Assembly: GCF_019417665.1 (NCBI RefSeq)
Contig: NZ_DXUU01000010.1
Location: 1 to 61,807, forward strand
DNA: 61,807 bases
Origin: Ruminococcus sp.
GTDB taxonomy: Bacteria; Bacillota; Clostridia; Oscillospirales; Ruminococcaceae
Direction of reading: 5' to 3'
This document shows, piece by piece, positions 1-6,541 of this stretch (the first letter of the stretch is position 1; each line of letters opens with the position of its first letter). The position numbers and the translations under genes were made by a program. The notes under the pieces were generated by a model. The model had not been told where the DNA came from and did no database searches. It was given only the letters and a program-made list of their open reading frames with translations.

Positions 1-164
1 TACTTCCAGACATTCTGCTTGCCATTCAAGGGCTGTTTTAAGTTAATGACATTGCGAACAAGACCGCCCCGCCTTGTGAAACCATCTTAACAAGTAAACC
101 CTTGGAGACGTCCCGGTGGGATGTTTTCAACGAAATCAGTTCTTAAACACCGGATACTATAAAC

Positions 165-216
165 CAACAAAAAAAACGTTCCAAGCGCTTTCCATTTTGC
201 GCCTGGAACGTTTTTC
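165..216 (-). terminator. Terminator of the serpin gene
   Basis: An inverted repeat (175-188 with 199-212) closes over a short loop. Read on the minus strand it is followed by a T run (165-176). The plus strand also has TTTTTCTTT after the stem, so it may work both ways. Bases 1-164 upstream hold no gene I can support. Confidence 0.85.
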
Positions 217-235
217 TTTCAAACAATTTTAACGA

Positions 236-1684
236 TTATTCAGCCATAGACAGCATCGTGCCCATAAACACCGGCAATGAAGTTTCCGTATCCACAATGC
301 AATAGACAAACGGCCGGTCAAGAACCACTTCATGCCCTATGGGAGCGCAGCCAGCCTCCATCATGACAACTGTTGCTGCACCGGCTCTGGTACCGTTTTC
401 ATCCACATCAATATGCGTCTTGTGCAAAACATCGCCGATATAGAGTAAACCGCTTGCTGTATCTGCCATGTTGGAGAAATCTGCTGTCGGTTCAAATGCA
501 CCAGGCATGCCCATTGCCGCAAGAGCTTCGTTCAGACTATTACCATAGTCACAGCTGAACTTCGGCAGTCCGGTGATCACAGAGGTACGTTCTGGACTTG
601 CCAGCGTCTCATGGAGCGACTCCGGCGTCAGTCCGTCCAGATATTCTGTAACTGTGATTCCCTCATTGGGCAATAATGCCGCAAAGGCATATCGTCCACC
701 CTCATAATATTTGTAGAATCCGGTGGCATTTTCATCCTCCAGATAGTAATATTCATCAGAATACATCATTTCAACTGTCTGGGTGCTGCCGTCATAAGCA
801 GTAAACGTCCCATCGCTGATCTGATTCTCAAAATAGGGACTCTGCCATTTTGCATCAAAGGTCACTGCATTGATCAAACACATAACGGTAGCCGGGTCCA
901 GCTCTTCGATCATCTTCGGGATCATGTAATCTGTATTCTTGGCGATCCAGCTGTTGATGTCCCGTACTGTGCTGTCATCAAAAGGTGCGCTGTATGCCGC
1001 TGCGTCATAATAATCTGTGTTGGTTTGCAGGAAATCCTGAGAAACTTGGAGACGCTCTGCATCATCCCGATACCAGATGGAATTGGCAGTCAGCAGCTTG
1101 CAGGAATCGCTGTCCGGCTGAGAGGTACGCTGGGTGTACAGGTACTCGTTCAGCTCGTCCAGCGGCAGTCCTCCCAAAGCGGTTTCCATTTCTGCTTTTG
1201 TCTCACCGTTCGCACCGTTCGCCGTCATAGCAAGGGCTTGCATCACAGAATATGGAGAAATCAGTGTGTTTTGGTCATTTTCCGCTGTATGCTGCAGCAG
1301 AGACAGGGCAAAGTCCGTCTGCGCCAGAACAAAATCATCATCAGCTTCTGCACCTGCCACATCTCGTGATACCAGATTTCTGAGAAGATCCTCTGCATCA
1401 AACACAATGCCCTTTTCCAGCAAAGCATGTTTTAGCAGCGACAGATCAAACGCATTGACAGTTTTGTCCTCGTTCATATCCGCCGCCAGCCATTCTTCCT
1501 GTGTAAAGTTTCTTGTATTCAACAGATACCGCTGCATCAGCACGGCATCCGAAATACTCAGGTTTCCGTCCAGATTGATATCCCCGGCAGTACCTGACGC
1601 CGCTGCACTGCACACAGGCAGACCAGTGACACTCAGTACCACTGCGGATAAAGCTGCGATCCATTTTTGTTTCATAAGTTTCAT
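236..1684 (-). CDS. Dockerin-bearing secreted serpin (serine protease inhibitor)
   Basis: The 482-residue product has a signal peptide (about 1-28), a type I dockerin (about 35-91, with Ca-binding loops starting GDINLDGNLS and ADMNEDKTVN) and a full serpin domain (about 110-482). The serpin hinge reads GTRAGAATVV and the distal strand DRPFVYCIVD, so the reactive loop keeps the small-residue hinge of inhibitory serpins. The scissile bond should lie near EAGCAP, but the loop is about two residues longer than in alpha-1-antitrypsin, so P1 is uncertain. I chose the ATG at 1684 because GAGAGGTG lies just upstream; an earlier in-frame start at 1753 has no such site. Dockerin serpins are known from cellulosomes, where they are thought to protect against proteases. 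Confidence 0.92.
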   Translation of the reverse strand: MKLMKQKWIAALSAVVLSVTGLPVCSAAASGTAGDINLDGNLSISDAVLMQRYLLNTRNFTQEEWLAADMNEDKTVNAFDLSLLKHALLEKGIVFDAEDLLRNLVSRDVAGAEADDDFVLAQTDFALSLLQHTAENDQNTLISPYSVMQALAMTANGANGETKAEMETALGGLPLDELNEYLYTQRTSQPDSDSCKLLTANSIWYRDDAERLQVSQDFLQTNTDYYDAAAYSAPFDDSTVRDINSWIAKNTDYMIPKMIEELDPATVMCLINAVTFDAKWQSPYFENQISDGTFTAYDGSTQTVEMMYSDEYYYLEDENATGFYKYYEGGRYAFAALLPNEGITVTEYLDGLTPESLHETLASPERTSVITGLPKFSCDYGNSLNEALAAMGMPGAFEPTADFSNMADTASGLLYIGDVLHKTHIDVDENGTRAGAATVVMMEAGCAPIGHEVVLDRPFVYCIVDTETSLPVFMGTMLSMAE

Positions 1685-1867
1685 AAAAATACACCTCTCA
1701 TTTTTGTTTACATCATTCATATCTCCATAGAACCGATTCCCGGCACGTGACAAACCCAGGGAATCTTTTCTCTCTATCAGGTATAACGAAACAACTGGGA
1801 AAAATTGCGGGCTTATTTTGTAAATATTTCAAAAACAATAAGTGCATACCGAAACAAAATAGAATCT

Positions 1868-2962
1868 TTATTGGCAGGTAACGATATATCCGCTGATATT
1901 GTCGCCGGATGCAGTGTAATTTTCGCTTGGGATGGTCACATCTACATCATTTGTGCCGCCAATAGAAACATAGAATACGGAATAGGTTGTCTCATCCACA
2001 GTGATTTTCAGAGGATCATCAGCAGAATATCCGTGTACCTTTTCTACATATTCTTCCAAACAAAGCTTGTGCTCCGTCATGTACACTGCATGGGGAACGC
2101 CTACATAGCGGAAAGTATAGGAACGGCTTTCCTCTCCGGTGATGCTGTCCTTGCCGTCCGGATAGCGGACAATAAAGCCATACTCTGCCGCATGTTCGGA
2201 AATCCAGGCATAGTCCGGATATTTCTCCGCATTATAATAGTCGGAGGTACCGTCCCCGAAGTTGATCTTCAAATTAAAGCTTCTGCCGCTGTGATAGTCG
2301 GAATAGCCGCCACGGAAACCTGTGCTGCCGCTGTCATGACGGCTATCCTGATCTTCCTTGGTACGATATCCGCTGAATACCTGCATACCGCTGAAACCGG
2401 TTTCCTCCTCGAAAGCTGCCATCATGGCATTCAGCTGCGCAATGGTCTCCTCGTCCAGCTGTACTTCCATGTCGCTGACACTATAGGAACTGTTGCGCTC
2501 CTCATAGACGCTTTTCAGCTTCGGGTCACCAGTAGGAAAATCATAGCTGTGGTCATTATTGATAACGATCAGATCGCCCTTGTTGACACCTTTTTCTGAC
2601 AAGGTGATCTGCTTTGCGTTTGCGCTGACATTGGCACTGCTTTCCGTGGTAATCGCTGCGGCATCTGTAGTATCTTCTGTTGTAGACTGTACTGTTTTGT
2701 TCGTGGCAGTTGCAACCGGAGTCGATTCCGTACTGCTCTCACCGATGTTCAGTCTGCCGCTTTTGTTGCAGCTGTGCAGACAAAGTGCGCCGATCAGAAT
2801 GATGATCAAAAGCATAGGAATGACCACAACGGCGATCCGGTCGAATCGGATCTTTCGGCGCTTGGCGTGACTTCCACCCTTAACACGGGGTTTCTGGTCG
2901 GATGTTGGTTTTTTATGCGGCTCCTGAGGAGCGTGTTGGTTTGGATTGGGTTTTGTGCTCAT
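1868..2962 (-). CDS. VanY-like (M15B) membrane-anchored protein, probably catalytically dead
   Basis: A 364-residue protein with a proline/lysine-rich cytoplasmic tail, one membrane segment (about 43-62), a Ser/Thr-rich stalk and a C-terminal D,D-carboxypeptidase fold of the VanY/M15B family. Fold landmarks are present: EYGFIVRYPDGK, then FRYVG and a terminal LEEYV. The active-site motifs are not. The SxHxxGxAxD motif reads as YHSGRSFN (His224 kept, Asp position Asn230, one residue shorter). The usual EPWHFRYVG reads RSYTFRYVG, losing the catalytic Glu and the last zinc His (Thr283). It may be a pseudoenzyme that binds peptidoglycan. The start at 2962 follows AAGGA; the longer upstream reading frame looks non-coding. 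Confidence 0.8.
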   Translation of the reverse strand: MSTKPNPNQHAPQEPHKKPTSDQKPRVKGGSHAKRRKIRFDRIAVVVIPMLLIIILIGALCLHSCNKSGRLNIGESSTESTPVATATNKTVQSTTEDTTDAAAITTESSANVSANAKQITLSEKGVNKGDLIVINNDHSYDFPTGDPKLKSVYEERNSSYSVSDMEVQLDEETIAQLNAMMAAFEEETGFSGMQVFSGYRTKEDQDSRHDSGSTGFRGGYSDYHSGRSFNLKINFGDGTSDYYNAEKYPDYAWISEHAAEYGFIVRYPDGKDSITGEESRSYTFRYVGVPHAVYMTEHKLCLEEYVEKVHGYSADDPLKITVDETTYSVFYVSIGGTNDVDVTIPSENYTASGDNISGYIVTCQ

Positions 2963-3131
2963 GCTGCATGATTCCTTTCTCAATGGGTTTCTCAGAATCC
3001 GGCAGAAGCCGGATCTCGCTTTCTTTTCTGATTTTTCTATTATACCATAAACCCATTCTCTTTTCAAGTCAAAAAATTCTTCTTGGCATTCCGTTCTCAT
3101 CTGGTATTGAAAAAAGTTGCAAAACTGGCAA

Positions 3132-3160
3132 TTGCAGCAGAGCCAATTGCATGGTATCCT
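3132..3160 (+). promoter_or_regulatory. Candidate promoter of pdxST
   Basis: TTGCAG (3132-3137) and TATCCT (3155-3160) are 17 bp apart. A CAATTGC heptamer occurs twice in direct orientation across it (about 3130-3136 and 3144-3150), a possible regulator site. The -10 match is only moderate. Confidence 0.45.
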
Positions 3161-3264
3161 AGTAGCAAGGTGGAATGAATTAGAAATGTAAGAGCAAAAC
3201 AAGCACCGTCATTCCTAACTCCTATTTCACATTATTTTAAAAAGCAAATTCAGGAGGAACAGCA

Positions 3265-4137
3265 ATGGGAAATCGTTATGAACTCAACAAGAACCTGGCA
3301 CAGATGCTCAAGGGCGGCGTCATCATGGATGTCACCACACCGGAACAGGCAAAAATTGCCGAAGCAGCCGGTGCATGTGCCGTTATGGCACTGGAGCGCA
3401 TTCCGGCAGATATCCGTGCAGCCGGCGGCGTATCCCGTATGAGTGATCCGAAGATGATCCGTGGTATCCAGGAAGCTGTCAGCATTCCGGTAATGGCAAA
3501 GTGCCGTATCGGTCATTTCGCAGAGGCGCAGATCCTACAGGCAATCGAGATCGACTATATTGATGAGAGTGAAGTGCTCTCTCCGGCAGATGACAAGTAT
3601 CACATCGACAAGACAAAGTTCGATGTTCCCTTTGTCTGCGGCGCAAAGGATCTGGGCGAAGCACTCCGCCGTATCAACGAGGGTGCTTCTATGATCCGTA
3701 CCAAGGGCGAGCCGGGCACCGGTGACGTGGTACAGGCAGTACGCCACATGCGTATGATGCAGGCAGAGATCCGCCGTCTCCAGTCTATGGCTGAGGATGA
3801 GCTATTCGATGCTGCAAAAGAACTGCGTGTTCCCTACGATCTGGTACAGTATGTTCACGACAATGGCAAACTGCCGGTAGTAAACTTTGCAGCTGGCGGT
3901 GTAGCTACTCCGGCTGACGCTGCACTGATGATGCAACTGGGTGCTGAAGGCGTTTTCGTCGGTTCCGGTATCTTCAAGTCCGGAGACCCGGCAAAGCGTG
4001 CCGCTGCTATCGTAAAGGCTGTCACTAACTATCAGGACGCAAAGATGCTGGCTGAGCTGTCCACTGATCTGGGCGAAGCTATGGTTGGTATCAACGAAGA
4101 TGAGATCTCCCTGCTGATGGCGGAGCGTGGTAAGTAA
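3265..4137 (+). CDS. pdxS: Pyridoxal 5'-phosphate synthase, PdxS subunit
   Basis: The 290-residue TIM-barrel subunit builds PLP from ribose 5-phosphate, glyceraldehyde 3-phosphate and ammonia in the DXP-independent route. Family signatures are intact: DVTTPEQAKIAEAAGA near the N terminus, VMAKCRIGH with the first catalytic lysine, RTKGEPGTGD with the second, and the phosphate-binding AAGGVATPADAALMM segment. Length is normal. The start follows CAGGAGGAAC. The stop overlaps the pdxT start by one base (TAATG), so the two subunits are translationally coupled, as expected for a 12+12 complex. Confidence 0.98.
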   Translation: MGNRYELNKNLAQMLKGGVIMDVTTPEQAKIAEAAGACAVMALERIPADIRAAGGVSRMSDPKMIRGIQEAVSIPVMAKCRIGHFAEAQILQAIEIDYIDESEVLSPADDKYHIDKTKFDVPFVCGAKDLGEALRRINEGASMIRTKGEPGTGDVVQAVRHMRMMQAEIRRLQSMAEDELFDAAKELRVPYDLVQYVHDNGKLPVVNFAAGGVATPADAALMMQLGAEGVFVGSGIFKSGDPAKRAAAIVKAVTNYQDAKMLAELSTDLGEAMVGINEDEISLLMAERGK

Positions 4138-4706
4138 TGCGTATCGGTATTCTGGCACTGCAAGGTGCATTTGCAGAACACAGTGCGATCCTGCGCCAAC
4201 TGGGTGCAGATTCCTTTGAGATCCGCCAGAAGCGTGATCTGGATCAGCCTATGGACGGTTTGATCATTCCCGGCGGCGAGAGCACGGTTATGGGAAAATT
4301 GCTGAAGGAACTGGACTGCTTCGATGATATTCAGACACGGATTCGGAATGGTCTTCCGGTATTCGGCACCTGTGCCGGGCTGATCCTGCTGGCAAAAGAA
4401 GCCGAGGGCGGCAAGGTACAGCTTGGTACCATGGATATTTCCGCACGCCGCAATGCCTACGGCAGACAGCTGGGCAGTTTTTCTGTGACTGCGGAAATGA
4501 AAAGCGTAGGCGAAATTCCCATGGTCTTTATCCGTGCACCTTATATTACGGCAGTTTCCGGGAATGCAGAAGCGCTGGCAGAAGTGGACGGCAAGATCGT
4601 TGCCGCACGGCAGGGCAATCAGCTGGCAACAGCATTCCATCCAGAACTGACAGATGATACACGAGTACACCAGTATTTCCTGGAAATGATAAGTGCTGCA
4701 AAATAA
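4137..4706 (+). CDS. pdxT: PLP synthase glutaminase subunit PdxT
   Basis: A 189-residue class I glutamine amidotransferase that supplies ammonia to PdxS. It starts with the typical MRIGILALQGAFAEH and shows the oxyanion region GGESTVMGKLL, the nucleophile Cys in FGTCAGLILL and the His/Glu pair in FHPELTDD. It begins one base inside the pdxS stop codon. A strong hairpin just after the stop ends the operon. Confidence 0.98.
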   Translation: MRIGILALQGAFAEHSAILRQLGADSFEIRQKRDLDQPMDGLIIPGGESTVMGKLLKELDCFDDIQTRIRNGLPVFGTCAGLILLAKEAEGGKVQLGTMDISARRNAYGRQLGSFSVTAEMKSVGEIPMVFIRAPYITAVSGNAEALAEVDGKIVAARQGNQLATAFHPELTDDTRVHQYFLEMISAAK

Positions 4707-4714
4707 ATTTAAAT

Positions 4715-4767
4715 TCAAGTGGTTTGAAAGAAAAAGCATATCTTTCACAAAACCACTTGATTTTTTT
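4715..4767 (+). terminator. Terminator of pdxST
   Basis: Arms TCAAGTGGTTT (4715-4725) and AAACCACTTGA (4750-4760) enclose a second small stem and are followed by seven T. The T run overlaps the -35 box of the next promoter. Confidence 0.85.
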
Positions 4768-4785
4768 GTGATAATCCTGTATAAT
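4757..4785 (+). promoter_or_regulatory. Promoter of the DUF1292 gene
   Basis: TTGATT (4757-4762), 17-bp spacer, TATAAT (4780-4785). The -35 lies in the end of the preceding terminator. Confidence 0.75.
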
Positions 4786-4843
4786 AAGGATACCGGCATT
4801 ACATCCGGAATAACCGCCGATTTGGCAGATAGGAGAAAGTCCC

Positions 4844-5161
4844 ATGGCAGAAGAAAACGAATTCGGATCAGGTCTGCTGTACACTCTGGAAGATGAGGAC
4901 GGCAATGAACAGGAATTTGAGGTGCTGGGCGAGCTGGAATACAACGACGCCATCTACTGTGCCCTGATCCCGTTCTATGAAAACGAGGAAGATTTGCTGA
5001 ATGATGACGGTGAATTTGTCGTTCTGAAAAAGGAAATGGTTGACGGTGAAGAAATGCTCTGCACCATCGAAGATGACGCTGAGTATGAAACAGTCGGTAA
5101 TATGTTCCTTCAGCAGCTCAACGAGCTTTTCGACGAAGAGGACGAGGAAGAAGAAGCATAA
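4844..5161 (+). CDS. DUF1292 family protein
   Basis: A 105-residue, strongly acidic cytoplasmic protein of the DUF1292 (YrzB-like) family: an N-terminal beta-rich part (LYTLEDEDGNEQEFEVLGEL) followed by YCALIPFYENEE, then a C-terminal acidic helix and a run of Glu/Asp. Function is unknown; in Firmicutes these genes often sit near ruvX and alaS, which are not seen here. It has its own promoter and an AGGAGAAAGTCCC site before the ATG. A second promoter for a structured RNA follows the gene. Confidence 0.88.
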   Translation: MAEENEFGSGLLYTLEDEDGNEQEFEVLGELEYNDAIYCALIPFYENEEDLLNDDGEFVVLKKEMVDGEEMLCTIEDDAEYETVGNMFLQQLNELFDEEDEEEEA

Positions 5162-5208
5162 TCCACGTCTGATAGCAGGATAACAGAAAAATTTTCACAA
5201 ATTTCCTA

Positions 5209-5237
5209 TTGATTTTTGTGAAAGATTATGTTATACT
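5209..5237 (+). promoter_or_regulatory. Promoter of the candidate 6S RNA
   Basis: TTGATT (5209-5214) and TATACT (5232-5237) with a 17-bp spacer; no open reading frame follows. Confidence 0.75.
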
Positions 5238-5243
5238 AAACAT

Positions 5244-5440
5244 AGAAAAATAAATACTGCCTGGTGCGAGACATTGCGGTTTTTATAATCCAACACTCTT
5301 TTTTAGGGAATCCTGACTCCAGCTGTGGATTGCAGACCTCCCGCTTCGGCGGACGAAGGGAGCGTGAAGCAGACGGGAGGATACCCACCTTGCTGTAATG
5401 GCTTGGTTTTATTCGCTGCAAGACGGCCAGGCGGTTTTAT
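5244..5440 (+). ncRNA. ssrS: Probable 6S RNA
   Basis: A roughly 195-nt transcript with its own promoter and no coding potential. Its ends pair: ACTGCCTGG (5256-5264) with CCAGGCGGT (5427-5435), one G-U. Further in, TTGC pairs with GCAA and CCAA with TTGG, leaving a large internal bubble, and a terminal arm closes with CCTCCCG/CGGGAGG. One long hairpin with a central bubble is the 6S RNA plan, which mimics an open promoter and binds housekeeping RNA polymerase. The identification rests on size, architecture and promoter, not on a covariance search. Confidence 0.6.
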
Positions 5441-5459
5441 TTTTCTATAGGAACACAAT

Positions 5460-5492
5460 GCACCTTGAGATGATTGTCTCAAGGTGCTTTTT
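5460..5492 (+). terminator. Terminator after the candidate 6S RNA
   Basis: GCACCTTGAGA (5460-5470) pairs perfectly with TCTCAAGGTGC (5477-5487), then TTTTT. Confidence 0.85.
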
Positions 5493-5564
5493 GTTTTGTT
5501 GATTTTTATTGAAAAGATCCTATTCAAACAAAAAGGGCGAACCATGTTCACCCTCCTGCATATA

Positions 5565-6527
5565 TTAGATATCCGCTGCATCCTCATCCGAGAGATACTG
5601 TTCTACAATATATTTTGGACGTTCCTTCGTCTCCAGATAAACTTTTCCGATATACTGCCCGATGATGCCAATGGCAAGCAGCTGCAAGCCGCCGATCGCC
5701 CAGACGGACACGATCAGAGAAGTCCAACCAGTCGTGGTAGCGCCCATAAAATGGCGTACCACAGAATAGATCAGCATGACGATACTCACCAGAAAAATCA
5801 CAGTTCCAAGCCGTGTAATCATGCTGATAGGCTTTGTGGAAAGTGATGTGATACCCTCCCAGGCAAAGGAAAGCATCTTTTTCAAAGGATATTTTGATGT
5901 ACCGGCAAAGCGTTCCTTTCGTGCATAATACACCTTGTCACTGCGATAGCCAATCATAGGCACTACGCCTCGCAGAAACATATTCACTTCTTTGAAAGAA
6001 CCAAGACCATCCAGCGCTCTGCGGCTCATGAGACGATAATCGGCATGGTTAAACACCACATCTGCACCCATATACTTCATGACTTTATAAAATCCCTCAG
6101 CAGTGAATTTCTTGAAGAACGTATCCGTGTCTCTGGCATTGCGCACGCCGTACACCACGTCATTTCCTTCGTAATATTTTTCTACCATTTCGTCAATGGC
6201 ATCAATATCATCCTGCAAATCTGCATCCAAGGAAATTGTCATGTCGCAGTGATCTTTTACTGTCATCAATCCAGCAAGGAGCGCATTCTGATGCCCTTTG
6301 TTCCGGGACAGGCAGACTCCTTGATACATGGGATTATCCCGATGCAGCTGTTCGATGATTTCCCAGGTGCGATCCTTAGAACCGTCATTCACAAAAACGA
6401 TCCGGCTCTTTTCCGAGATTTTCTGTTTTTCGATCAAAGCTGTCATCTTCGCCAGCAGTTGTCGAGAGGTCTCCGGCAGTACTTCCTCTTCATTATAACA
6501 TGGAATTACCAGATATAACGTATCCAT
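5565..6527 (-). CDS. GT2 polyprenyl-phosphate glycosyltransferase (GtrB/DPM1-like)
   Basis: This 320-residue enzyme has a GT-A domain starting MDTLYLVIPCYNEEEVLPET, the nucleotide-sugar DxD in SLDADLQDD, and two C-terminal membrane helices. That is the GtrB/ArnC/DPM1 layout: it should transfer a sugar from a nucleotide donor to a lipid phosphate on the inner leaflet. A GGAGGAAATTT site precedes the ATG. It lies 15 bases after a GT-C-like gene, the usual user of polyprenyl-phosphate sugars, so the two probably glycosylate one extracytoplasmic target. The sugar cannot be told from sequence. Confidence 0.9.
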   Translation of the reverse strand: MDTLYLVIPCYNEEEVLPETSRQLLAKMTALIEKQKISEKSRIVFVNDGSKDRTWEIIEQLHRDNPMYQGVCLSRNKGHQNALLAGLMTVKDHCDMTISLDADLQDDIDAIDEMVEKYYEGNDVVYGVRNARDTDTFFKKFTAEGFYKVMKYMGADVVFNHADYRLMSRRALDGLGSFKEVNMFLRGVVPMIGYRSDKVYYARKERFAGTSKYPLKKMLSFAWEGITSLSTKPISMITRLGTVIFLVSIVMLIYSVVRHFMGATTTGWTSLIVSVWAIGGLQLLAIGIIGQYIGKVYLETKERPKYIVEQYLSDEDAADI

Positions 6528-6541
6528 TCTAAATTTCCTCC

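Noticed and set aside
105..145. Similarity between 105-145 and 22405-22435 (ACGTCCCG, TGTTT blocks)
   Set aside because: The match is short and broken; it could be chance and no ends could be defined.
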